Source: DATATV01 sp035551355
GTDB taxonomy: Bacteria; Actinomycetota; Actinomycetes; Mycobacteriales; Pseudonocardiaceae
NCBI GenBank assembly: GCA_035551355.1
Contig: DASZNF010000116.1
Location: 1 to 26,812 of the forward strand
Length of the DNA: 26,812 nucleotides
Reading direction: 5' to 3'
This document shows positions 16,215-23,137 of the stretch, in pieces. Position numbers and translations under genes: made by a program. Under the pieces are notes generated by a model that was not told the DNA's origin, made no database searches, and worked only from the letters and a program-made list of their open reading frames with translations. Each line of letters starts with the position of its first letter. Within the stretch, counting starts at the first letter, position 1.

Positions 16215-16231
16215 CGACGTTAGACACGTCG
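16215..16231. promoter_or_regulatory. Inverted repeat CGACGT-N5-ACGTCG, candidate operator
   Basis: Perfect 6-base arms around TAGAC, with the same 6-5-6 design as the repeat 25 bases to the left. The spacing is typical of dimeric helix-turn-helix repressor sites (LacI, TetR or GntR type). It lies centrally between the divergent genes and next to TTGACC (16234-16239), so it could control the transporter, the operon or both. No regulator gene lies next to it. Confidence 0.4.
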
Positions 16232-16457
16232 AATTGACCGGTCGCCGATTTCCGTGACAGCCGCCGCCGGTCTGCCTGCGAACTGCCGCCCGGCTGCCGG
16301 TCGCCGACCGGGAACGAAACGGAACAACACCGGGATCCGATTGAGCCAGTCTCGGTGGCGGCCGAGTGGCCCGAACCGACGACCGACGAACGGAGGAACA
16401 TGTACCGGAAAGACCACGCCGGTACCGCCGAATCCGGCGCCGGCAGTGAGGACAATG

Positions 16458-16493
16458 TCGGTCCTGTGTAGGGAATCGGTCCCGTGTAGGGAA
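16458..16493 (+). repeat. Two tandem 18-base repeats before the MFS gene
   Basis: TCGGTCCTGTGTAGGGAA (16458-16475) is followed at once by a copy with one changed base, T to C (16476-16493). The second copy ends 37 bases before the GTG start of the transporter. Adjacent direct repeats in this position suggest binding of a regulator in tandem, or a promoter duplicated with its -10 region (TAGGGA). Neither is proven. Confidence 0.5.
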
Positions 16494-16530
16494 TAGGCGG
16501 CGATATGGCACGAACGGAGAGCGGAACACT

Positions 16531-17721
16531 GTGACAGCCGTAGTCGACACCCGGATGCGCGCCGCCCGCTGGGCGCTGACCGTCGTTTTCGCCGCCGATG
16601 GAATGGTGTTCGCGACCTGGAGCAGCCGGCTTCCACAGGTGCAGCACGCGGTGCACGCCGACAACAGCATGCTCGGCATCGCCCTGCTCGGCACCGCGAT
16701 CGGCGCGCTGATCGCCATGCCGACCATCGGCCGGGTGTGCCGGCACATCCGGCCGAGAGTGGTCGCCCTGACCGCGCTGGGGGCACTGGCCGGCAGCATG
16801 CTGCTACCCGGGCTGGCCGGTTCACCGGTCAGCCTGCTGGTCGTGCTGCTCGCATTCGGCGCCGCGTACGGCAGTGTCGACGTGTCGATGAACTCCGCGG
16901 CCGTCGACCTCGGCGAGGAGATCAATCGGCCGATCCTGCCGACCTTCCACTCCGCGTACAGCCTTGGCGGCCTGGTCGGGGCGGGCGCAGGCAGCCTCGC
17001 GGCGGCCGGATCGGTGCCGGTCGAGTTGCACTTCGCCGTGGTGGCCGCCGTGACAGTCGGCTGCCTGCTCGTCGCCCTGCGGCCGTTGTCCGCCTGGCCG
17101 GAGCGGGTCTCGGCCCGGCACGGCGACGACCGGCCGGCGCGCCGGTCGATGACCGTACGCCAGGCGCTGCCGATCCTGCTCGTCGCGGCCGTGTTGACCT
17201 TCGGCTCGGCCTTCGGCGAGAGCACCACGGCGAACTGGGCCGGCATTCACCTGACCCAGCAAGCCCATGCCGCCGCCAGCCTGGCGCCACTGGCGTTCGG
17301 CGCCTTCTCCCTCGCGCAGGCCGTGGTCCGGGCGGGCGGCGCCCGGCTGACCGAACGATTCGGCCCGCGCCGGGTGGTCGCCGCCGGGGCGCTGCTGGCC
17401 TCCTGTGGTTTCGCGGTCACGCTGACCCCGGCCGTGCTACCGGCCCTGTTCGGCTACCTGGTGGTGGGCATCGGGCTGTCCTGCATCTTCCCGCTCGGCA
17501 CCGCGTACGCCGGGGAGACCGCGGGCAGCGTCGGTGTTTCGGTGTCCTCGTCGGTCGGCTACGCGGGGGTGCTGCTCGGCCCACCACTGGTCGGGTTGCT
17601 CGCCGGCGTCACCAGCCTGACCACGGCCCTCACCGTGCCGCTCATCCTCGCCCTGATCATCCTGGCCGTGGCGACCCGGCTGCCCGGTACCGCGACGCGC
17701 CCCGCGGACGAACCCGGCTAA
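16531..17721 (+). CDS. MFS transporter, YbjJ-like
   Basis: A 396-residue integral membrane protein with about twelve hydrophobic segments and a central basic loop near residues 190-210. WSSRLPQVQ in the first segment, GALIAMPTIGR, YGSVDVSMNSAAVDL and FHSAYSLGGLVGA match the YbjJ/FucP-related branch of the major facilitator superfamily. Members are annotated as sugar or drug transporters, mostly without a proven substrate. GTG 16531 is preceded by GGAGAGCGG; ATG 16555 is an alternative start. The gene is divergent from the ten-gene operon and shares its control region. It may import the operon's substrate or export its product. The coding DNA has the same style as its neighbours. Confidence 0.88.
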   Translation: MTAVVDTRMRAARWALTVVFAADGMVFATWSSRLPQVQHAVHADNSMLGIALLGTAIGALIAMPTIGRVCRHIRPRVVALTALGALAGSMLLPGLAGSPVSLLVVLLAFGAAYGSVDVSMNSAAVDLGEEINRPILPTFHSAYSLGGLVGAGAGSLAAAGSVPVELHFAVVAAVTVGCLLVALRPLSAWPERVSARHGDDRPARRSMTVRQALPILLVAAVLTFGSAFGESTTANWAGIHLTQQAHAAASLAPLAFGAFSLAQAVVRAGGARLTERFGPRRVVAAGALLASCGFAVTLTPAVLPALFGYLVVGIGLSCIFPLGTAYAGETAGSVGVSVSSSVGYAGVLLGPPLVGLLAGVTSLTTALTVPLILALIILAVATRLPGTATRPADEPG

Positions 17722-18018
17722 CCCTGATGCTGTCGCAGGTGCTGATGAGCTGACCATCGCATCCGCGGTGGACGTGGGTGCATCGCCCGTACGAACAAGC
17801 GGCGACGTTGAGGAACAGTTCGGTGTCGCTGCGGATCTCGGCCATCCACTTGGTCGCGGGCAGGCCGGACGGCAACGCCAATGCCCGGGTGACGGGGCTA
17901 AGATCAACTGATACTCGCCCCGCACCCAGCGCAAAACCGCTACCCTGCCGCACCGTCCACACCGTGTTCGAGGGGCGCTGGCCGGTGAACCGCGATCACG
18001 TCACCATCGGATGAGCAA
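17722..18018. other. Intergenic stretch between convergent genes
   Basis: 297 bases between the ends of the transporter gene and the LmbU-family gene. I found no RNA gene, and no strong stem followed by T residues. The minus strand has an open frame running into the transporter 3' end; from ATG 17845 it would give a small peptide with four Cys. It has no ribosome site and no recognisable family, so I do not call it a gene. The region may be a decayed remnant. Confidence 0.4.
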
Positions 18019-18639
18019 TCAGCGCAAGTGATCCGTGCTGTCCTCGGATGCCTTGTCCAGCATCAACGTGATCCATTCGAGCAGTTCCATGTTCGCCGAT
18101 TCAGCCGCCAGTTGCCAGCGTTTCTGACGCGCGGGAACGACGTTCAGCTGGACCAAAGCGACCTCGGTGCCGGCGGCCTCGGCACCCCGGCTGGCCCGAA
18201 TCTGTTTTCTCATGTGGTTTCGGGTCCAACCCTCCTGCTCGGCACGGGTTAGCCACTTCTCCTGTTCGGCTTCCGGCAGTCCGGCGACGTCGACGTGGTG
18301 CTGGAAGCTGAGCTTGCTTCTTCTTCGGTCGACCACAAACTTTCTGGCCACCCAGGCATAATTGCGCAGTGTCTGATAGTCCAAGGAAGTCCCCGCAACT
18401 GCCCGCTTGTACCGATCCGGATAGTGGTTCTGTCCGTAAATCAACCAGTCGCCCAACCACCACGACGAAGAGTCGGCCACGACGAACATCTGGTGACCCA
18501 GTTGGCGCCACTCCGCCAACGGTAGTTCCGGGGGCAGCGCCAGGCTTGTCCGCCGGGTGACCGCCGATCCGTTCGGGGACAGCCGATCCCTCTGACCCGA
18601 CGCTATCGCCCCCGTACGACTCGCTTCTCCAACTGACAT
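18019..18639 (-). CDS. LmbU-family transcriptional regulator
   Basis: A 206-residue protein that fits the LmbU family, named after the lincomycin-cluster activator; NovE and HmtD are relatives. Family hallmarks are the central stretch DSSSWWLGDWLIYGQNHYPDRY, then SLDYQTLRNYAWVARKF, then LSFQHHVDVAGLPEAEQEKWL and a basic WTRNHMRKQIRASRG segment. The family regulates antibiotic clusters by binding DNA. ATG 18639 has GAGGGG five bases upstream and begins nine bases after the histidine kinase stop, so the gene is the third of a regulator-kinase-LmbU operon. Its codons are clearly more AT-rich than those of its neighbours, as often seen for regulators acquired with a cluster. The C-terminal region (~155-206) is variable in the family. 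The nearest possible target is the NRPS operon to the right. Confidence 0.88.
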   Translation of the reverse strand: MSVGEASRTGAIASGQRDRLSPNGSAVTRRTSLALPPELPLAEWRQLGHQMFVVADSSSWWLGDWLIYGQNHYPDRYKRAVAGTSLDYQTLRNYAWVARKFVVDRRRSKLSFQHHVDVAGLPEAEQEKWLTRAEQEGWTRNHMRKQIRASRGAEAAGTEVALVQLNVVPARQKRWQLAAESANMELLEWITLMLDKASEDSTDHLR

Positions 18640-18648
18640 TTTTTCCCC

Positions 18649-19839
18649 TCACCAACCTGCGTTCGAAAATTCTCCCAACGTGGGGCGGAAACTGACCTCG
18701 ATGTCCAGTCCACCATCCGGAAACGGGCAGGCGTGCAGTTCGGCGCCGTGCGCGGTGACGATGGCATCCACAATGGATAATCCGACCCCTAGTCCGTCCT
18801 GACTGTTGTTCATCCGGACGGTATTCAACCGCTGAAACGGCTGGAAAAGCGCGGCAACCTCGTCGGTGGCAACGACGAGTCCACTGTTGGCGACCCGCAA
18901 CGTCGGTCGCCCGGTGGTGATTCCGGTCCACACCCGCACCCAACCGCCGGACACGTTGTACCGAATCGCGTTGTCCACCAGATTGCCGGCCAGCCGTTCG
19001 AGCAGCGGCAGATCCCCTTCCATTTGCGCGGGCCGCAGTTCGGCCTCGATCCGGCACTGCCGGGCCCGTTCCGAGTCGCGCGCCGCGTCCAGTGTGTCGT
19101 CGACGACGACCGCCAGATCCAGCGGAGCCCAGTGATCCAGGCCGCGCTGACTGCGCGCGAGCGTGAGCAGCGCCTCGATGAGCTGCTCCTGACTTTGGTT
19201 GTTCGCCAGCACGCGGCGGCAGGTCGCGCGCAGGTCCGCCGCGGACGCGTCCGGATCGGCCAGGGTGACCTCCAGCAGGCTGCGGGCGACCGTCAACGGG
19301 GTGCGCAGTTCGTGCGAGGCGTTCGCGACGAACCGCCGCTGTGCCTCGAACGCGCCCTCGATCCGGCCCAGCAGCCCGTCGAAGGTGTCGGCCAGCCGCT
19401 TGATCTCGTCCCTCGGCCCGCGCACCTCCAGCCGGCGATGCAGGTTGCGTTCCGAGATGTCCTGCGCGGTGTCGGCCATGGTCCGCAGCGGGTGCAGGGC
19501 CCGACGCGCGACCACCCAGCCCAGGCCGACCGAGACGACAGTCATGAAGCCCAGCGCGATCCCCGAAGCGATGAGCAGCTCACGCATGTCGGCGTCGCGC
19601 TGCCGGCCGAGTTCGGCGCTCAGCTGCGGCACCGGCACCTGAAGGCTCAGCGGCCCGATCCCCGGCACGCTCGGCTCCGGCACACTGATCCAGCCCAGCC
19701 GCGCCACCAGGACATACGTGATGGCCAGCAACATCGCGCCGGCGATCAGGAAAAGGCAGCCATGGAGGAGCGTCAGGCGCAATTGAATGGTCCACCGAAC
19801 GCGAGTACGCATTCGGCCGAACAAACCAGCTGGACTCAT
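18649..19839 (-). CDS. Sensor histidine kinase
   Basis: A 396-residue membrane kinase of the EnvZ/OmpR-partner type. Two transmembrane segments (~20-46 and ~88-112) flank a short extracellular loop of about 40 residues, followed by HAMP (~113-165). The DHp helix has the phospho-acceptor His176 in NASHELRTPL. The ATPase domain has the N-box LAGNLVDNAIRYN and the G-box DGLGVGLSIV. The small sensor loop suggests it senses membrane or envelope state rather than a bulky ligand. ATG 19839 overlaps the response regulator stop as ATGA, so the two are translationally coupled. The longer upstream frame is a shadow of that gene. Confidence 0.93.
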   Translation of the reverse strand: MSPAGLFGRMRTRVRWTIQLRLTLLHGCLFLIAGAMLLAITYVLVARLGWISVPEPSVPGIGPLSLQVPVPQLSAELGRQRDADMRELLIASGIALGFMTVVSVGLGWVVARRALHPLRTMADTAQDISERNLHRRLEVRGPRDEIKRLADTFDGLLGRIEGAFEAQRRFVANASHELRTPLTVARSLLEVTLADPDASAADLRATCRRVLANNQSQEQLIEALLTLARSQRGLDHWAPLDLAVVVDDTLDAARDSERARQCRIEAELRPAQMEGDLPLLERLAGNLVDNAIRYNVSGGWVRVWTGITTGRPTLRVANSGLVVATDEVAALFQPFQRLNTVRMNNSQDGLGVGLSIVDAIVTAHGAELHACPFPDGGLDIEVSFRPTLGEFSNAGW

Positions 19840-20501
19840 TCCGCGTCGACGATCCGGTAACCGACCTGGGGAATGGTTTCGATCAGCGATGGCTCGCCGA
19901 GTTTGCGGCGTAGCCGGCTGATGGTCACCTTCACGGTGTTGGTGAACGGGTCGGCGGCCTCGTCCCAGACCCGTTCCAGCAGCTCCTCGGCGGACACCAC
20001 CCGGCTGCCCGCCGCCAGCAACAGTTCCAGCACGGCGAACTCCTTCGGGCTCAGTTCCAGGCGCCGCCCACCGCGCAACACCGCCCGCCGGGCGGGATCC
20101 AGATTCAGATTGCCGCGGATCAACACCGGCGGAATGGCCGGCTGGTTTCGCCTGGCCAGCGCCCTGATCCGGGCGACAAGTTCGGCGAAGGCGAAGGGTT
20201 TGGGCAGGTAGTCGTCGGCACCGACGGTCAGCCCACCGACCCGGTCCTCGATCGTGGAGGCGGCGGTGAGCATGAGCACCCGGGCCGGATTCTCCTGCTC
20301 GATCAACGTGCGGCACACCTCGTCGCCGTGCAGCCCGGGCAGGTTGCGGTCCAGCACCACCACGTCGTACCTGCTGGTGGACGCGCGTTCCAACGCCGAA
20401 GGACCATCCAGGGCGACATCGACGGCCATCACCTCCCGACGCAGCCCGGCGGCCACCGTTTCCGCGAGTTCACGGTGATCGTCAACCACCAAAATTCGCA
20501 T
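19836..20501 (-). CDS. OmpR-family response regulator
   Basis: A 221-residue two-component regulator. The receiver domain has acidic Asp7-Asp8, the phospho-acceptor Asp51 (VVVLDRNLPG), a Thr in LTAAS and the Lys of YLPKPFAF. The C-terminal winged helix has the OmpR/PhoB pattern: LELSPKEFAVLELLL, then TNTVKVTISRLRRKLG and IETIPQVGYRI. ATG 20501 has GAGGGGG about seven bases upstream. The gene leads the operon with the kinase and the LmbU-type gene and is divergent from a lipoprotein gene. A direct repeat of OmpR type in the shared gap suggests autoregulation and control of the lipoprotein gene. Confidence 0.94.
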   Translation of the reverse strand: MRILVVDDHRELAETVAAGLRREVMAVDVALDGPSALERASTSRYDVVVLDRNLPGLHGDEVCRTLIEQENPARVLMLTAASTIEDRVGGLTVGADDYLPKPFAFAELVARIRALARRNQPAIPPVLIRGNLNLDPARRAVLRGGRRLELSPKEFAVLELLLAAGSRVVSAEELLERVWDEAADPFTNTVKVTISRLRRKLGEPSLIETIPQVGYRIVDAE

Positions 20502-20552
20502 TCCGCGCCCCCTCAGCGCCGTCCCTGGGCGCCATTATCTCGAAAGACCGGG

Positions 20553-20570
20553 TTACAGCGGGGTAACAGC
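20553..20570. promoter_or_regulatory. Direct repeat with 11-base period, candidate OmpR-type site
   Basis: TTACAGC (20553-20559) and TAACAGC (20564-20570) start 11 bases apart, one helical turn. OmpR/PhoB regulators bind head-to-tail as dimers on direct repeats with this period. The site lies 52 bases upstream of the response regulator start and 77 bases upstream of the lipoprotein start, in the 145-base divergent gap. TTGACT at 20600-20605 is a possible -35 element for the lipoprotein promoter. Confidence 0.45.
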
Positions 20571-20646
20571 TGGCGTTCCGACGTCGTAACCCCTCGAAGA
20601 GTTGACTGCGGTCCGTAAGAGTTCGCGCCTATCCCAAGGAGGAACA

Positions 20647-21138
20647 ATGCGAACACCGTTACGCACCAGACCTGGGCGTGCCGTCAGTTTGGGGGTCGGT
20701 GTCGCGGGCCTGCTCTTCGCGGCCACGGCTTGTGGCACGGCCTGGGGCGCCGGCGCCGGTAACGGGGCCGCTCCGGCGGCCAACACCGGAACGCTCGCCA
20801 CCAGCACCAGCACCAGCACCAGCACCAGCCTCAGCGCGACGGACCGGACGCAGGCCGCGGCGGCGTTCACCGCGTGCATGCGCTCCAACGGGGTCGCCGA
20901 CTTCCCCGGCATCACGATCGACGAGAACGGCCAGGTCCACCTCAGCCTGTCCAACTCGTCCGTGGATCCGATCTCGGCGACCTACCGCCAGGCCGCACAG
21001 ACCTGCGCGCACCTGCTGCCGTCCGGCAGCGCGTTGCCGCAGGATCCGGCGGTACCGAAGGTCGACACTCCGGCGATGGACTTCTCCTGCAGTGGCGACT
21101 GCCCGAAGGCTCCCGGGACCCCCGCGCCGCCCAGCTGA
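20647..21138 (+). CDS. Small secreted lipoprotein of unknown function
   Basis: A 163-residue protein with a basic N-terminus, a hydrophobic stretch (~13-28) and Cys29 in ATACG, which fits an actinobacterial lipobox although the usual Leu is Ala. A low-complexity Thr/Ser run follows (~51-62). The mature part has CMRSNGVADFP, a pattern seen in small actinobacterial secreted proteins beside two-component systems, and four further Cys residues. ATG 20647 is chosen for its very strong AAGGAGGAA site (20637-20645); an in-frame start 45 bases earlier lacks one. Divergence from the regulator-kinase operon suggests it is a target or a sensor accessory of that system. No enzymatic motif is visible. Confidence 0.8.
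   Translation: MRTPLRTRPGRAVSLGVGVAGLLFAATACGTAWGAGAGNGAAPAANTGTLATSTSTSTSTSLSATDRTQAAAAFTACMRSNGVADFPGITIDENGQVHLSLSNSSVDPISATYRQAAQTCAHLLPSGSALPQDPAVPKVDTPAMDFSCSGDCPKAPGTPAPPS
20800..20829 (+). repeat. Hexanucleotide microsatellite (ACCAGC)5
   Basis: Five perfect copies of ACCAGC encode a Thr-Ser repeat just after the lipoprotein signal region. In-frame length change by slippage would lengthen or shorten the tether between the lipid anchor and the folded part without a frameshift. Confidence 0.85.
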
Positions 21139-21186
21139 GCGGGCATGGGGACCTGAACACCGGGAAACGGGGGTGCACCGTGGGGT

Positions 21187-21200
21187 CCTGGCCGGCCAGG
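21187..21200. repeat. 14-base perfect palindrome
   Basis: CCTGGCCGGCCAGG lies in the 128-base gap between the lipoprotein and zinc-finger genes, 66 bases before the latter's start. It could be an operator or part of a terminator stem for the lipoprotein gene. It has no loop and no T-run, so a protein-binding site is a little more likely. Confidence 0.35.
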
Positions 21201-21266
21201 TCCTCGCGGTGACACTCGGGCACACCGCAACCCACCGGCCCGGACGCCGAATTCGAAGGAGGTTAA

Positions 21267-21557
21267 ATGGTCATCGCGACCAGGTTCTGCGCGGCCTGCG
21301 GAACCACGTTCACCTGGACGAATCGCAATCCCAACCGCCGGTTCTGCGATCCCCGCTGCAAGGCTCGCTGGTGGCGCAGCCACAACCAGCGCGAACATGC
21401 CGGCCTCGCCACGGCGGACGAGGCCGGGACCGTCCCCGCCGGCGACGACCTGGAGCGCGCATCGGCTCCGGTGCTCAGCGCGCATGCCTGCCCGCACTGC
21501 GGGCACGCCATCAACGTCATCGAGCTGCTGCTGGCCGGCGAGGACGCCCCGGCCTAG
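21267..21557 (+). CDS. Small zinc-finger protein of unknown function
   Basis: A 96-residue protein with two putative zinc sites. The first uses Cys8, Cys11, Cys27 and Cys31 (CAACG ... RRFCDPRCKARWWR), the second Cys75, Cys78 and His80 (CPHCGH). The middle is a low-complexity Ala/Glu/Asp linker. The basic, Trp-rich segment after the first finger suggests nucleic-acid binding; I do not recognise a named family. An ideal AAGGAGG (21256-21262) precedes ATG 21267. It ends in TAG 21555-21557, which overlaps the mbtH-like gene's TAG on the other strand through a shared CTAG. It may be co-transcribed with the lipoprotein gene 128 bases upstream. Confidence 0.78.
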   Translation: MVIATRFCAACGTTFTWTNRNPNRRFCDPRCKARWWRSHNQREHAGLATADEAGTVPAGDDLERASAPVLSAHACPHCGHAINVIELLLAGEDAPA

Positions 21558-21772
21558 TCCGCCGCGGCCATCCACTCGATCAGGCTCCGCGGCCGGATGT
21601 CGGTCCAGTTGGCCTCGATGTAGTCGAGGCATTCCGGCCGGCCACGCTCGCCGAACACCACGGTCCAGCCGTCTGGCACGGCGGCGAACGCCGGCCACAG
21701 CGAGTGCTGGTTCTCCTCGTTCACCAGCACCAGGAACGAGCCGTCCGGGTCGTCAAAGGGATTGGTTGCCAC
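21554..21772 (-). CDS. MbtH-like protein
   Basis: A 72-residue MbtH-family protein, the small partner that activates or stabilises many NRPS adenylation domains. It has the family pattern: NPFDDPDG, NEENQHSLWPAFAAVPDGW, a Cys-Leu in ECLDYI, then NWTDIRPRSL. The start is GTG 21772, overlapping the aminotransferase gene by 20 bases; AAAGGA lies upstream. As the last gene of the NRPS operon it most likely serves the adenylation domain whose C-terminal part is at the right edge, and others beyond the window. Confidence 0.95.
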   Translation of the reverse strand: MATNPFDDPDGSFLVLVNEENQHSLWPAFAAVPDGWTVVFGERGRPECLDYIEANWTDIRPRSLIEWMAAAD

Positions 21773-23123
21773 TGGGGTGATCCTTTCCGGTCAAGTGGGA
21801 TTCGGCCTCGATGAACGCGGCCAGCTGGCCGATGCCCTCGCTGATCCGCTCCGGCGGCAGGTAACTGGAGGAGAGGCGGAGCTGGTGCTTTCCGGTGCCG
21901 TCCAGGAAGAACGCGTCCATCGGGGTCCACAACACGCCGAATTCGCGCGCGGAGCGTTCCAGCGCGGCTTCGTCGGCGACGAACGGCACCCGCAGCACGG
22001 TGAAGAACCCGCCCTCCGGCCGGTTCCAGTCGATGCCCAGCCGCGCCCGGCGGTCCGCCGGGAAATGCCGGTCGAGCTCCAGCCGCACGGCGTTGAGATT
22101 GGTGCGGTAGAACTCGATGATCGAGGAGTTCGCCGCCCGCAGCCGGCACTGGCACAACACCAGCGCCCCGCCGATGATGGCCTGGCTCAGCGACGGGGTG
22201 TTCACCGTGATCATGCTCTTGATCTTCGCCAGCTCGTCGGCCAGCAGACCGGTCGTGCCGTCCCGGGCGAGCACCCGCTGGTCGGCCAGCACGTAGCCCA
22301 GGCGCGCACCGGGAAAGCAGGTCTTGGCGAACGAGCCGAGGTAGACCACCGAACCGTCCCGGTCGAGCGCTTTCAGGGTCGGCCGGGGCTCGGACTCCCG
22401 GGTGAAGAAGCCGTAGGGATTGTCCTCGATGATCAGCAGTCCCTCGGCTGCCGCGGCCGCCAGCAGCCGCAGCCTGGCCTCGACCGGCATGCTGGCGCCG
22501 GACGGGTTGGCGAAGTCCGGCACCACGTACAGCGCCCGCGGCCGGCGGCCCGAGGCGACCACCTCGCGGGCGACCGCGGCGACCGCGTCCGGATCGGGGC
22601 CGCCGGCGCCCTCGGGGACCGGGACGACGTCGATGTCCAGCAGCCGCGCCGCCCCGGTCATGCCGATGTAGCAGGGCGAGCTGACCAGCAGCACATCCCG
22701 CTGATCGGCGAACAGCGCGCGCAGCGCGAGCACCATCCCCTCCTGCGCGCCGACGGTGACCACCACCGCCTCCGGGGAGATGTCGATCCCCTCGTCGTTG
22801 GCCAGCGTCTCGGCGATCAGGTCGTGGATCTGCCCCTTGGTCCGGCCGTACTGGAACAGCACGGTGCGCACCTGCTGTTCGGTGTGCCCGGTGCGGCGCA
22901 GATGACCGATATAGGCGTCCAGGTATTCGGTGATGCACGCCGGATCGAACATTCCCTCGTACGGACGCCCCGGCGCGAACGAGATCGCGTCCGGATGGCG
23001 TGCGGTGACCTCGTTGAGGAAGTTCATCGACTCCAGCAGCGGGTCGGCCACCGAGCCGTGTAGATCGTCGATGTCCAGTGTTCGGACACTCGTGAGCTCG
23101 GCGGTGGTCGGATCGGCAAGCAT
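21753..23123 (-). CDS. PLP aminotransferase, HpgT-like
   Basis: A 456-residue fold-type I aminotransferase. The Schiff-base Lys267 is in YLGSFAKTCFPGARLGY, the Asp203 contact to PLP nitrogen in VPDFANPSG, and the carboxylate-binding Arg in LRLSSSYL. DPLLESMNFLNEV, ISFAPGRPYEG, FQYGRTKGQI and ADELAKIKSMITVNTPSLSQA closely recall HpgT, the (S)-3,5-dihydroxyphenylglycine/4-hydroxyphenylglycine transaminase of glycopeptide clusters, and phenylglycine aminotransferases. It probably makes a nonproteinogenic, perhaps phenylglycine-type, amino acid for the NRPS. No hydroxymandelate or DpgA-D genes are in the window. I prefer ATG 23123 (GGAGG four bases upstream); ATG 23141, an ATGA overlap with the permease gene, is possible. 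Confidence 0.85.
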   Translation of the reverse strand: MLADPTTAELTSVRTLDIDDLHGSVADPLLESMNFLNEVTARHPDAISFAPGRPYEGMFDPACITEYLDAYIGHLRRTGHTEQQVRTVLFQYGRTKGQIHDLIAETLANDEGIDISPEAVVVTVGAQEGMVLALRALFADQRDVLLVSSPCYIGMTGAARLLDIDVVPVPEGAGGPDPDAVAAVAREVVASGRRPRALYVVPDFANPSGASMPVEARLRLLAAAAAEGLLIIEDNPYGFFTRESEPRPTLKALDRDGSVVYLGSFAKTCFPGARLGYVLADQRVLARDGTTGLLADELAKIKSMITVNTPSLSQAIIGGALVLCQCRLRAANSSIIEFYRTNLNAVRLELDRHFPADRRARLGIDWNRPEGGFFTVLRVPFVADEAALERSAREFGVLWTPMDAFFLDGTGKHQLRLSSSYLPPERISEGIGQLAAFIEAESHLTGKDHPSGNQSL

Positions 23124-23137
23124 TTCCCCTCCCGGAA

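Larger units (their letters stand above)
16072..16530. promoter_or_regulatory. Divergent control region between the large operon and the MFS gene
   Basis: A 459-base stretch with no convincing gene, between two divergent starts. It must hold the promoters of both the ten-gene operon and the transporter. It contains two 6-5-6 inverted repeats 25 bases apart, CGCGCT...AGCGCG at 16190-16206 and CGACGT...ACGTCG at 16215-16231, and a tandem 18-base repeat at 16458-16493. TTGACC at 16234-16239 could be a -35 element toward the transporter, but I see no matching -10. The base composition is somewhat less GC-rich than the genes, as expected for control DNA. Confidence 0.5.

Noticed and set aside
17657..17962. 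Minus-strand open frame; from ATG 17845 a small peptide with four Cys and several Ser/Thr, resembling a RiPP precursor
   Set aside because: It has no ribosome site, runs antisense into the transporter gene, and no peptide-modifying enzyme is present in the window.
20748..20755. CGCCGGCG, which I recall as a proposed LmbU-type binding palindrome
   Set aside because: It lies inside the lipoprotein coding region and such GC palindromes occur many times by chance here, for example near 17605.
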